Shown here: positions 7,071-14,816 of the stretch, piece by piece
Numbering within the stretch: the stretch's first letter is position 1
Layout: each line of letters opens with the position of its first letter
Source of the DNA: Phycisphaerae bacterium
GTDB lineage: Bacteria > Planctomycetota > Phycisphaerae > UBA1845 > UTPLA1
Reading direction: 5' to 3'
DNA: 38,167 nucleotides
NCBI GenBank assembly: GCA_030593565.1
Contig: JAUVGW010000007.1
Span: 1-38,167 of the forward strand
The notes under the pieces: generated by a model
What the model saw: only the letters and a program-made list of their open reading frames with translations
Told to the model about the DNA's origin: nothing
Database searches by the model: none
Translations under genes and position numbers: made by a program

Positions 7071-8116
7071 GATGATTGCTGCGGCGCTTTAACCGCTCCA
7101 GTGTCGGGTGTGTCCGGCCTGTCCAGTACGTGTTGGCGCGGACAGTGGCGGTAGCAGCGAGCACAGGCCAGGCAGGATGCCTCCACCGCGCGGAGGCCTT
7201 CGATCGCTCCGTACGGACACGCCTCCTCACACAGGCCGCAGTCCAGTTCCTTGTCCGGCGTGACCGTTACGCCGCGCCACGCCAGCCGCGACACCAACGA
7301 CAACAACGCTCCGTAGGGACACAAATACCGGCAATACGCCCGCCCCACAAACAGCCCCAGCACCAGAAAACCGCCCCCAATCAGCAGCATGTACAGCGGA
7401 CCGGTGAAACGGAAGAACCCGACGAACGGATCAAAACGGCAGATGATGAAATCGCGGCCTTCCGCGGGCTGAGCCGCAAACCAAACCGCCAACGCCAGGT
7501 ACACCCACTTCAACCAGCCCAACGCCTTGTCGAGTCGGCGCGGCACCTGCACGGGCTTCAGCAGAACCAGCTCCTGAATCGCCCCCAGCGGGCACACCCC
7601 GCCGCAAAAAACGCGCCCGAATAGCACGGCCACCGTCAGCGGCAACAGAAATATCGCAATCGTGAGGTAGGAAACGACGTACCTTGAATCCGCGAGCGCG
7701 AGCACCACGTTCTGAATCGCGCCGATCGGGCACACGCAGCCTTCGCGATAAAGACCGAAGTACAGCAGACAGCCGATCGCCAACACGACCAGCCAGCGGC
7801 GGCTTCGGCGAGCCAGTACGAGCCACGCACATACGGCCATCGCGACGGCCAGCAGGGCGACATCAGTGATTTCCCGCCACTGGGCTCGCGGCAACGGCCG
7901 CTGCACCTCCGGCGTCACATATCCGCCACCGATTGATTGTTCATTGGGTGCCGCTTCCACCGGGCGCTGGTAATCCATCGCCTGCGCAAACAGCCGCGGC
8001 GCCGGACAAAGCAACACAACAAACAGGATCGCCCCCGACAGCCACCGGAGCAATCGCCCCGAAAACCGCTCCAAGGACGCATCAGGACGGACCGCACGTG
8101 AATCCGGGGAATTCAC
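7067..8116 (-). CDS. NapH/NosR-like membrane 4Fe-4S protein
   Basis: The 349-residue membrane protein has a signal-like first helix (about 24-45, ending 'LFAQA') and five or so further helices. Three cysteine motifs typical of the NapH/NosR C-terminal family lie at membrane edges: 'CVCPIGA', 'CGGVCPLGA' and 'CRYLCPYGA'. Two [4Fe-4S] ferredoxin sites follow (CGLCEEACPYGA and CLACARCYRHCP). In NapH and NosR this module moves electrons between membrane and periplasmic partners; the FMN-binding domain of full NosR is absent. The GTG start overlaps the stop of the polyferredoxin gene (GTGA), and its own stop overlaps the NuoE-NuoF start (ATGA), which implies translational coupling. It is the likely membrane link between the exported ferredoxin and the cytoplasmic NADH module. 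Confidence 0.88.
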   Translation of the reverse strand: MNSPDSRAVRPDASLERFSGRLLRWLSGAILFVVLLCPAPRLFAQAMDYQRPVEAAPNEQSIGGGYVTPEVQRPLPRAQWREITDVALLAVAMAVCAWLVLARRSRRWLVVLAIGCLLYFGLYREGCVCPIGAIQNVVLALADSRYVVSYLTIAIFLLPLTVAVLFGRVFCGGVCPLGAIQELVLLKPVQVPRRLDKALGWLKWVYLALAVWFAAQPAEGRDFIICRFDPFVGFFRFTGPLYMLLIGGGFLVLGLFVGRAYCRYLCPYGALLSLVSRLAWRGVTVTPDKELDCGLCEEACPYGAIEGLRAVEASCLACARCYRHCPRQHVLDRPDTPDTGAVKAPQQSS

Positions 8117-8712
8117 CCTGTGACTCCCTGCTCACCGAACGGCTTCCGGTCGTACGCCTCATCCGGGCAGACGATCGCAATCGAGCAGCGATTGCAGTCC
8201 AGGCACAGATTGTGCCGAACCTCGAGACGAATCGAAGTCAGTCCCGCCGGCTCCTTGCACGCCATCACGCACCTGCCACACCCGTTGCACCGCTCCTCGT
8301 CGATGATGTACTCGTAGAAGTTGTTGGCCGGGTCGTCTTCGTCGACCTCACCGATCGGCTTCCGTTCAATCGCGTCGCGCGGGCACAGCTTCTGGCTCGG
8401 CAGACCTTCTGCGTCTATCGCGCTCTTGACATCGAAATACGCGGGGCAGATATAACATCGTCCGCACTTCGAATACTCGTTCACCGCCCGCACGGCCGAC
8501 AGCCCGATCACGCAGGTCGTGGCGCACAATTCACACACATCGACGCCGAGCGCGCCCAGCCGGCTGTTGACGCATTTCTGGCAGTCCAATTGCCACGCAC
8601 CTTCCACATCCGAACCGCGGGCCAGATGCCACGCCAGACCGCCGAGCCCCAACAGCGCCGTGCCGCGTGCCGCGTGTTTCAGCACGTCTCGCCGTGTCGG
8701 TTTCTCGTTCAT
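8113..8712 (-). CDS. Tat-exported polyferredoxin (multi-[4Fe-4S])
   Basis: The N-terminus has a twin-arginine signal: 'TRRDVLKHAARG' followed by the hydrophobic 'TALLGLGGLAWHLA'. The 199-residue product then carries several cysteine groups: 'CQKC', 'CELCATTC', 'CGRCYICP', 'LCP', a canonical 'CNGCGRCVMACK' and 'CLDCNRCSIAIVCP', enough for about four [4Fe-4S] clusters. It resembles NapG-type and other Tat-exported ferredoxins paired with NapH-like membrane proteins. Export of a folded, cofactor-loaded protein fits the Tat signal, so it should act on the outer face of the membrane. ATG 8712 overlaps the stop of the NHL gene (ATGA), and its stop overlaps the NapH-like GTG. No substrate-binding domain is present. 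Confidence 0.88.
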   Translation of the reverse strand: MNEKPTRRDVLKHAARGTALLGLGGLAWHLARGSDVEGAWQLDCQKCVNSRLGALGVDVCELCATTCVIGLSAVRAVNEYSKCGRCYICPAYFDVKSAIDAEGLPSQKLCPRDAIERKPIGEVDEDDPANNFYEYIIDEERCNGCGRCVMACKEPAGLTSIRLEVRHNLCLDCNRCSIAIVCPDEAYDRKPFGEQGVTG

Positions 8713-9596
8713 CGCTTCACACCATCACTGCCGGCCGCCGCCGGACGCGTCGTCGCGCCGGGTGCTTCCGGCTCATAGACGCAGATCTCCAACCGCACCG
8801 TATCGACCACATAAGCCCGACTCGATGAATCGACCGCAACGTCCATGTTCTTACAGCCCGGATCGAAATCCTTCTCCCCGAACAGCGCCAGCAGCTTGCC
8901 ATTCACATCATACAGCTTCACCCGCGGTCCGGCCTTCTCTGTGACGACGATGTCTCCTTTCGGCGTCATCGAGATATTCGTGGGATTACAGCAGCCAGCG
9001 AAGCCCGCCGGATCCTGCCCGCCGAAACGACCGAAATGCCCGAGCAGCTTGCCTTCCAACGTGTAGCGTTCCACACGGTGTTTCCCTGAATTCGCCGCAT
9101 GGATGACATCGCGGGCGTCGACCACGAAATCCAGGTGTTGATTCGGCAGCCGAAAACCCCGCATCCGGTTGTCATCACCGATGTTGTTGATGAATTGGCC
9201 CGACAGGTCGTATCGGCGGATGCAGCGGGCCTTCACGTCCCCGACCAGGACATGCTCGTCCGTCAGGCAGATCGTGGTCACCAGACCGAGCCGTTCGGGA
9301 TCGCGCCACGTGTCCAGCAGCTTCCCGCCGCCGTCGAAGATCTCGATGTGCCCGGCCTCGCCGACAAACACGCGACCGTCCGCCGCCGCGGCCACCGCGT
9401 ATCCCGGCCGCTCCGTATTCCAATGTCGCAGCACCTTGCCCTCGGCCGAGTAGACATTCAGGACAGAATCACCAACCGCATAAACCCAGTCCGCCTTGTC
9501 GATCGCAAGGCCGCGTAACGCCTCCGAGAATCGGCCGTGCCCCACGCCCTTGCCGGCGATCACTCGAATCTTGCGGTACCGCATAGCCACACCCAT
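8709..9596 (-). CDS. NHL-repeat beta-propeller protein, first gene of the redox operon
   Basis: About 295 residues of NHL-type blades: repeated 'G.F..P..LDFVVDARDVIHAANSGKHRVERYTLEGKLLGHFG' patterns, with further blades at 'LAIDKADWVYAVGDSVLNVYSAEGKVLRHW' and 'NISMTPKGDIVVTEKAGPRVKLYDVNGKLLALFG'. NHL propellers are binding or sensing scaffolds, and no enzymatic residues can be named. ATG 9596 or ATG 9584 (MRYRKIRV) may be the start; neither has a strong Shine-Dalgarno sequence. No export signal is evident, although the neighbouring ferredoxin is exported. It overlaps the ferredoxin gene by four bases, so it belongs to the operon. A structural or regulatory role in the complex is inference. 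Confidence 0.85.
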   Translation of the reverse strand: MGVAMRYRKIRVIAGKGVGHGRFSEALRGLAIDKADWVYAVGDSVLNVYSAEGKVLRHWNTERPGYAVAAAADGRVFVGEAGHIEIFDGGGKLLDTWRDPERLGLVTTICLTDEHVLVGDVKARCIRRYDLSGQFINNIGDDNRMRGFRLPNQHLDFVVDARDVIHAANSGKHRVERYTLEGKLLGHFGRFGGQDPAGFAGCCNPTNISMTPKGDIVVTEKAGPRVKLYDVNGKLLALFGEKDFDPGCKNMDVAVDSSSRAYVVDTVRLEICVYEPEAPGATTRPAAAGSDGVKR

Positions 9597-9616
9597 CAAA
9601 CGCCGCCCATATCACC

Positions 9617-9622
9617 ATTATA
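9617..9622 (-). promoter_or_regulatory. Candidate -10 box of the redox operon
   Basis: TATAAT on the minus strand, about 20-30 bases before the possible NHL starts, in the 68-base gap after the PQQ-propeller gene. No good -35 hexamer is seen at 16-18 bases (TTGACT is present but only 6 bases upstream). The match to the consensus may be chance. Confidence 0.35.
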
Positions 9623-9664
9623 ACGCAGTCAAGCCGCGAATCGTTCGGTTCGATGATACCGTCA

Positions 9665-10936
9665 CTACTTCCCCATCCCAACCTCGATACACACCATCTT
9701 CGTCATGTCGCGCAAGACCATCTTGCCGTTCGACAGCGCGATCGGACCCCATACATCGTGCCCGTGCAGCACCTGCGCATGGTCGAGTTCCCGATATTCG
9801 CTCGTGTTCGCATCGAGCAGGCGTAGCATCCCCGTCTTGCCCTCCAAAATGAACAGCAGACCGTCGGCTAGCATATAGCTGCCCATTCCAAACGCCGCGT
9901 TGCCCTGGCTCGTCCAGGCCGTCTTGCCGTCAAGGTCCAGGCACGTCAACAACCCGCGTTTCTTCCGCCCAACCGCAAACATGTGGCCCTCGAACAGGAT
10001 CGGCGTGTGGATTTCCGAATTCCACTCCGCGTCCTTCCAGTCGAAGATGACCTCCGGACTGAACGTGTCTCCGTCCTTCCGGATGCGCAACATGATGCTG
10101 CCCGCCTCATAGCCTGACGTCATGAAAACGCGATCATCCCCGATCGGCAACGGCGATGGCGCCACCGCGATATTGAACTTCCGCGCGTGCGCCCACAGCA
10201 CCTTGCCGTCCTCAGCGCGAACTCCCATCGGCCCCTTCAGCGTACACCACAGGTACTGCTTGACCCCCCCCAACACGGCAGGCATCACCGTTGCGTGCGA
10301 TAACAGCCGCTTCTCCGTATTAGGAGTCCGCCAGATTTCGTCACCGGTCGCCTTGTCCAGTGCCACCATCAACGCGTCGCCGCCCGGCGCGAACACCACG
10401 CGATCCTGTTCGATCAACGGGCACTGACCGTTGTACCACGGCGGGATCTTGCTGTTGTAGACGCTTGCCTTCCCCGCCAACTTCTTGCGCCACAACTCCT
10501 TGCCGGTCGCCGCGTCCAGACAGTGAAACACGCACTTCGGATCAAGCGAGAACACGTATCTCGCATCAACAGCCGGCACCGTTCGCGTGATGCCGTGGTT
10601 CGGACGAATCCGACGCTTCTCCTCAAATCGCCACTGTTCCTTCCCGTCCGCCAGCCCGAGACAACGCACTAGCCACGTATTGGTCTTCTCGTCGTAGTCA
10701 TTGAAATAGACCCGACCACCAACGATCGCCGGCGAGGAATAGCCCTGGCACGCCTCAATCGTCCACAGCACCTTCGGCCCGCCCTCAGGCCACTTGCGCA
10801 ACAACCCCGTTTCGCGCGAGATATTATCCCGATACGGCCCGCGAAACTGCGGCCAGTCATCCGCCGATGCTCGCACGGCAGGCATCGCCAAACCCAACAT
10901 GACCGTCAACCAACATCTCCGCTGCCATCGCTTCAT
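9665..10936 (-). CDS. Secreted PQQ-type beta-propeller protein
   Basis: A signal peptide (MKRWQRRCWLTVMLGLAMPAVRASA) leads into 'DDWPQFRGPYRDNIS', the usual opening of planctomycete PQQ-like propellers. Repeated blades with the tryptophan motif follow ('DGKEQWRFEE', 'TGKELWRKKL', 'TGDEIWRTPN', 'DGKVLWAHA', 'DGKTAWTSQG'), together with paired statements such as 'YSSPAIVGGRVYF' and 'GSYMLADGLLFILEG'. The fold is that of BamB and quinoprotein dehydrogenases, but no PQQ ligands can be claimed, so a binding scaffold is as likely as an enzyme. ATG 10936 is used; ATG 10945 with an upstream GGAAG is possible. It is co-directional with the redox operon, 68 bases upstream, but a candidate promoter between them suggests separate transcription. 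Confidence 0.85.
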   Translation of the reverse strand: MKRWQRRCWLTVMLGLAMPAVRASADDWPQFRGPYRDNISRETGLLRKWPEGGPKVLWTIEACQGYSSPAIVGGRVYFNDYDEKTNTWLVRCLGLADGKEQWRFEEKRRIRPNHGITRTVPAVDARYVFSLDPKCVFHCLDAATGKELWRKKLAGKASVYNSKIPPWYNGQCPLIEQDRVVFAPGGDALMVALDKATGDEIWRTPNTEKRLLSHATVMPAVLGGVKQYLWCTLKGPMGVRAEDGKVLWAHARKFNIAVAPSPLPIGDDRVFMTSGYEAGSIMLRIRKDGDTFSPEVIFDWKDAEWNSEIHTPILFEGHMFAVGRKKRGLLTCLDLDGKTAWTSQGNAAFGMGSYMLADGLLFILEGKTGMLRLLDANTSEYRELDHAQVLHGHDVWGPIALSNGKMVLRDMTKMVCIEVGMGK

Positions 10937-10945
10937 CCGGCACAT

Positions 10946-11407
10946 CCCGTCTTCGCTTCCGATTCGTCTCGTACAACCCGGTGCCACGCCTGCCACCGGC
11001 GATCAGTTCGCGCGGCTCAGCACGTGTGACACCAAGATCGCACGTGTTTAGCCGGGGTGGCACGGGTAACGAGTGGGGCACCCCTCAGGGTGCCCCACTC
11101 ATTACCCGTGGGAATACCTTGAGGTTTCTTTCCCACGGGTAAGCTCCACCGCTCAGCGCGGCTCCGCTAACCCATGCCACCCCGGCTAACGCTAAACACA
11201 TACCTTGCTGGTGTTCAGCATAGACCACGGACCCCACTGCGACAATGTCTTCGCAAGTCGATCACAACGCCACTGAACAACAGAACGGATTCAGCAGGCC
11301 ACGCTTACGATCAATCAGGATCGCCGAGCAGACCCTGCGAGCCTCGTGCGAGACGGGCCTATGCCGGCAAGACTGTTCGGTGGGGCCTGCGTGATGTGTG
11401 GAACCGC
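10946..11407. repeat. Gene-free stretch with a 156-bp palindromic element (11044-11199)
   Basis: The element starts GTGTTTAGCCGGGGTGGCA and ends TGCCACCCCGGCTAACGCTAAACAC, so its ends are inverted copies. Inside is a long hairpin: 11061-11082 pairs with 11089-11110 with one mismatch (GAGTGGGGCACC against GGTGCCCCACTC at its heart). The size, inverted ends and lack of coding potential resemble a MITE or REP-type element; a flanking target duplication is not obvious. In 11200-11407 I see no convincing gene. Confidence 0.7.
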
Positions 11408-12733
11408 CTACGGTGCCGTCCGGCCCGATTCCCCGATGACGTCGAGTACCACGACAGTCACGTCGTCCGCGTGAGAAAGGCTGCCGGGCTCATTGTCGAT
11501 ACACGCCCGCAGTGCGGTGATCAGTTCTTCGCCCGGTAGCCGCAGCAATTCCGCCATTCCCGACTTCAGCGTGGGCATCTGCGGCAATGGCGGACGATGT
11601 TCGATCAGCGTTTCCTCCAGCCCGTCGCTGTAGAGCATGATCCGCTGGTCCGGTCGAAGCACCACCGTTTCGTCGCTGAATTCCTGCCCGTCGGACAGCC
11701 CGAGCAAGCAACCGTCCCCGTGAAGTTCGCGGATGCTCCCGTCGACATCAACGAGCATCGGAGGTGGATGCCCGGCGATCGAGTATCGCAGCTCCAGCGT
11801 CTCGATGTTGATCGTGCCGTACCAGCCCGTGATGAACTGCGAATCCGGCAGATCCTGCAAGGCGAGTTGATCGTTCAACATACTCAGCACTTCGGAAGGC
11901 GGCACGAGTTCGTAGCCGTCCTTGATGACACGTTTCGTGCGGATGGCATGCTTGATGTACATCGTCAGCAGACCGGCAGCCACGCCGTGACCGACCGCGT
12001 CGGCGATGTAGAATCCCCAATGGTGTTCGTCCAGCCGGAAGATATCGAAGATGTCGCCGCTGACCCACGTACATGGCCGGAACATCGTGGCAAAGCGAAT
12101 CGGTCCCTTCTCGGGAAGGCCGCGAGGCAGGAAATCGCGCTGCAAGCGCGATGCCAGTCGCAACTCCCGATCCGTCGCGTCTAATTCTTTTCTTAGCGTC
12201 TCGCCAAGGCGGTTCAGATTATTCAGCCGCTTGTCTATCTGACGCAGAATCGGACGCGTTCGCGACAACGCCAGCAGCACGCCATGGACCATATCCGGCG
12301 GGCTGTCGGGAGGCAGACAGACCGTTCCCGCGCCACTTCCGGCGAAGACCCACGGTCGCGGCGTCACGATCAGCACACCGATCCCGAATTCCTGCAACAA
12401 CTCCAACTGGCGATCCTGATCGGCCGAGCGTGATCCGCCCTTTCCCGATCGCCCCAGGCCACCATCGATCAGGACCACGGCGTCGAACCGCTGAAACGCC
12501 GACGGGCGATCCTCGGCGGAGGTTTCCACATTCTCGCAAACACACCAGTCCGATCCCTCGTCCAGACATTCCACAATCGCCGGGGCGGTTTTCCTCGCCC
12601 CCAGAATGCCGATTCGAATGATCGAGCCGGTGGCCCTCCCCACGGAGAGCGGCTTCGGTACGATCGTGCTTCCCAAATGTGCCGAGGTCATTCCCTTGAA
12701 TCCGTCAAGTCCATGGCGGTCCGCAAGGCTCAC
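11408..12733 (-). CDS. PP2C/SpoIIE-type serine phosphatase, RsbU-like
   Basis: The C-terminal half (about 195-440) is a complete SpoIIE phosphatase: 'ASRLQRDFLP', 'WVSGDIFDIFRL', 'FYIADAVGHGVAAGLLTMYIKHA', 'GLLLGLSDG'-like loops, 'IMLYSDGLEE' and a closing 'HADDVTVVVLDV', supplying the aspartates that bind the metal pair. The N-terminal part (about 35-150; 'IRIGILGARKTAPAIVECL', 'FDAVVLIDGG', 'GIGVLIVTPR') looks like a diverged receiver without the standard phospho-acceptor context. A coiled segment 'LNNLNRLGETLRKELDATDREL' links the two. Such proteins dephosphorylate anti-sigma-factor antagonists; no partner gene is next to it. GTG 12733 is used, ATG 12691 is the alternative. Confidence 0.87.
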   Translation of the reverse strand: MSLADRHGLDGFKGMTSAHLGSTIVPKPLSVGRATGSIIRIGILGARKTAPAIVECLDEGSDWCVCENVETSAEDRPSAFQRFDAVVLIDGGLGRSGKGGSRSADQDRQLELLQEFGIGVLIVTPRPWVFAGSGAGTVCLPPDSPPDMVHGVLLALSRTRPILRQIDKRLNNLNRLGETLRKELDATDRELRLASRLQRDFLPRGLPEKGPIRFATMFRPCTWVSGDIFDIFRLDEHHWGFYIADAVGHGVAAGLLTMYIKHAIRTKRVIKDGYELVPPSEVLSMLNDQLALQDLPDSQFITGWYGTINIETLELRYSIAGHPPPMLVDVDGSIRELHGDGCLLGLSDGQEFSDETVVLRPDQRIMLYSDGLEETLIEHRPPLPQMPTLKSGMAELLRLPGEELITALRACIDNEPGSLSHADDVTVVVLDVIGESGRTAP

Positions 12734-13109
12734 AGCCCGGGCCTTCGTCGGACCATGCCATGAAAGATATCGTCGTACGCGGAGACGCCTGAACGGATCC
12801 CGGCTCGCCCACGGGACCCGCCCAGGCGCACTCGCATTTGCACTATGTGTCGGGTGTTTTCGGGCCCAAGTTGAGCAATCTCGGCTGCGGCGTCCGGTCT
12901 GCGAGCCGGGCGGTCCGCCGCCGCAGTAGTGAGCCGGGCGGTCCTCCGCCGCAGTAGTGAGCCGGGCGGTCCTCCGCCCGGTCGACCGGGTCGAGGACGA
13001 CCCGGCTCACAGGGGTCGAGAAGCGTCCGTACCCCCAGACACACAGGTACGGACGATCCAGCCCACCGAGACGAAAACGAGTCGGCTCGCTCGGCAACGG
13101 ACTGTCGCA
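12734..13109. repeat. Gene-free stretch with a 28-bp tandem repeat (12903-12986)
   Basis: Three units of exactly 28 bp start at 12903, 12931 and 12959, each opening GAGCCGGGCGGTCC. The last unit continues to 13008, where CCCGGCTC makes a hairpin with its start. Related GAGCCGG elements occur near 22105, 23980 and 32560. Long frames crossing this region on both strands have compositions imposed by the repeats and are not accepted as genes. Confidence 0.75.
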
Positions 13110-13640
13110 TCAGTCGCCGAACAACGCCTGCGGAATGTTGACGTGGTCCCCCTCGGTGATTCCCCATTCGGCGAATTGTCCTCCCCGTACTTCAAGCACG
13201 AACCTGGCCGGTTCGATCGATGGATACCCGCCTTCGTTCAACGGCTCCATCGTGTACGTCTTCACGATCGTCCCGTCCGACCGGATGTACGCGATATCCA
13301 ACGGGATCACCACGTTGCGCATCCAGAAGCTATGGTATGCATCATAGGTGAATACGAAGATCATCCCACAATCGGCGGGCAGTTCCTCCTCCGTGATGTT
13401 CATCAAGCCCAGCAATTGGGACGCGCCCGTGTCGGCGATGGTGCAACGATACGTCGTCCGGCCGACGACCTCGATATCCACCACATCCATCGACGACAGG
13501 TCGTTCTTCTCCGTCGAGGATCGCGGTATCTCCGTGCAGCCAAACTGCATCGCCATCCCTGCAAGCATCACGGCCACGCCGCTCGCGCGGCGCCCTCCAT
13601 GTCGCCGACTCCGCCGGATTGTCGCAAGCCTCGAATTCAC
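13110..13640 (-). CDS. DUF192-family lipoprotein
   Basis: The 176-residue product begins with an arginine-rich N-terminus and a hydrophobic segment ending in the lipobox-like 'MQFGC'. The rest matches DUF192: 'VEVVGRTTYRCTIADTGASQLLGLMNITEEELPADCGMIFVF' (family motif: release of a small GLM.. segment), then 'HSFWMRNVVIPLDIAYIRSDGTIVKTYTMEPL', the most conserved part, and 'FVLEVRGGQFAEWGITEGDHVNI'. DUF192 proteins are small secreted beta proteins of unknown biochemical function. The GTG start at 13640 overlaps the stop of the LolA-like gene (GTGA), so the two are probably translated together. Confidence 0.88.
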   Translation of the reverse strand: MNSRLATIRRSRRHGGRRASGVAVMLAGMAMQFGCTEIPRSSTEKNDLSSMDVVDIEVVGRTTYRCTIADTGASQLLGLMNITEEELPADCGMIFVFTYDAYHSFWMRNVVIPLDIAYIRSDGTIVKTYTMEPLNEGGYPSIEPARFVLEVRGGQFAEWGITEGDHVNIPQALFGD

Positions 13641-14629
13641 GGCTCACCTGTCGGTGCCGTGCCGTGCTTCGGCATCGGCGGCAACGGCTCGATCGTCACG
13701 GTGTAGCCGCGCGGCTCGTCGATCTGGAACCGTGACATCGCCGGCGCCTCGTCCGTATCGATCTTCTTGAAATCGACCTCGATCCGGTTCTTGTCCTTGA
13801 TGCGCTCCGTGACGATCCGCACGGGCAACTCGATCTTCTTATCGACGTACATCTCGACCCGGCTGTACTTGGTCGCCAACTCAGTCCTCGGCAGCGGCAC
13901 GCAATGAAGATGGTCCGCGTTCTCCGGATCACCCGCCGCCGGTGCTTCGAGCGTCACGGTGAACGTCCGCAGGATTTCCTCGCGTTTCTGGCCGAACGGC
14001 AATGGGAACGGGCCTTTGCCCAGCCTGAACGGGTTGACGCGCTTACCCTTGCGCACGATCTGCCGCTTCGTGACTGTCTTGCCCCTGTCGTTCCGCTCCG
14101 TCAGCCATTCGCCGTCGAACAGGAAGTACTCCCCGTGTTCGACGATGACGCCGTCAGCGATCAGCTTCGTGAAATGGATCAGAAATCTCGGGTTCGGCTC
14201 CGCCCGTGCGAACAGCAGTTCGCCCTGCTTGATCTGCGCGTCCTCGACCGGGAAGACGGTGACGTACTTGTAGGTCAACTCGCACGCCAGCCCCTTGATC
14301 GCCTGTCCCTTGACCTCAAGCTTGTCCAGGATTTCGTCAACCTTCGGATCGCCCGACGACAAGACCGCCGCAGGCGCCGGCCCTGGTTTCACAGGCACTT
14401 CACCCGGTTTCGTGCGTGGTGTGATCTGTTTCACGGCCACTGCACCTGGTTTCGCGGACGCCGCGGTCGGTTTCGTCGTCACAACGTCGGCCGACTGGAT
14501 GCCCGGTCGCGACGTCGGGCCGTCTGCCGCCGCCGCACTCGGCTGCGATGCGGCCCGATCATCCGCAACGCATGCGACGCACAGAAATCCGACAACGAAC
14601 AAACCTGTAACGCCTGCGCACTTCCGCAT
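13637..14629 (-). CDS. LolA/LolB-like envelope protein
   Basis: ATG 14629 follows GGAG by 6 bases; an ATG three bases upstream is also possible. The product has a signal segment 'GVTGLFVVGFLCVAC', probably lipoprotein-type although cysteine at -3 is not ideal. A low-complexity linker rich in Lys-Pro-Gly-Thr (about 20-90) follows, with phrases such as 'TKPGEVPVKPG'. The globular part (about 90-325) resembles outer-membrane lipoprotein-sorting proteins: 'VDEILDKLEVKGQAIKGLACELTYKYV', 'GELLFARAEPNPRFLIHFTKLI', 'EYFLFDGEWLTERNDRGKTVTKRQIV', and 'RVEMYVDKKIELPVRIV'. Such folds bind lipid or lipoprotein acyl chains. Cargo and partner are not shown. Confidence 0.8.
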   Translation of the reverse strand: MRKCAGVTGLFVVGFLCVACVADDRAASQPSAAAADGPTSRPGIQSADVVTTKPTAASAKPGAVAVKQITPRTKPGEVPVKPGPAPAAVLSSGDPKVDEILDKLEVKGQAIKGLACELTYKYVTVFPVEDAQIKQGELLFARAEPNPRFLIHFTKLIADGVIVEHGEYFLFDGEWLTERNDRGKTVTKRQIVRKGKRVNPFRLGKGPFPLPFGQKREEILRTFTVTLEAPAAGDPENADHLHCVPLPRTELATKYSRVEMYVDKKIELPVRIVTERIKDKNRIEVDFKKIDTDEAPAMSRFQIDEPRGYTVTIEPLPPMPKHGTAPTGEP

Positions 14630-14816
14630 CATCGACTCCAACGAGGGCTCATCCGGAGATATCGGGGCTGCTTCTCATCAATCTCCAAGACAACGCACGT
14701 ACTCAAGCCCCCAACGGGGGCGACGGAACCCTCCGCGGGCCGCCGGGCTTCTTCCATCGCATTGCCCGTCCCACCGGGGCTCCATTCCGCCACACCCTCC
14801 ACCAGTTCAACCGATT

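Noticed and set aside
12903-12986. CRISPR array
   Set aside because: The 28-bp units are directly adjacent with no unique spacers, and no cas gene is present.
12730-13167. Minus-strand open frame with Gly/Pro/Arg-rich product
   Set aside because: It is produced by the tandem repeat and overlaps the start of the phosphatase and the end of the DUF192 gene.
12957-13706. Long plus-strand open frame across the DUF192 gene
   Set aside because: It lies antisense to a clearly conserved gene and starts in the 28-bp repeat; composition is Arg/His/Pro-rich as expected for a shadow frame.
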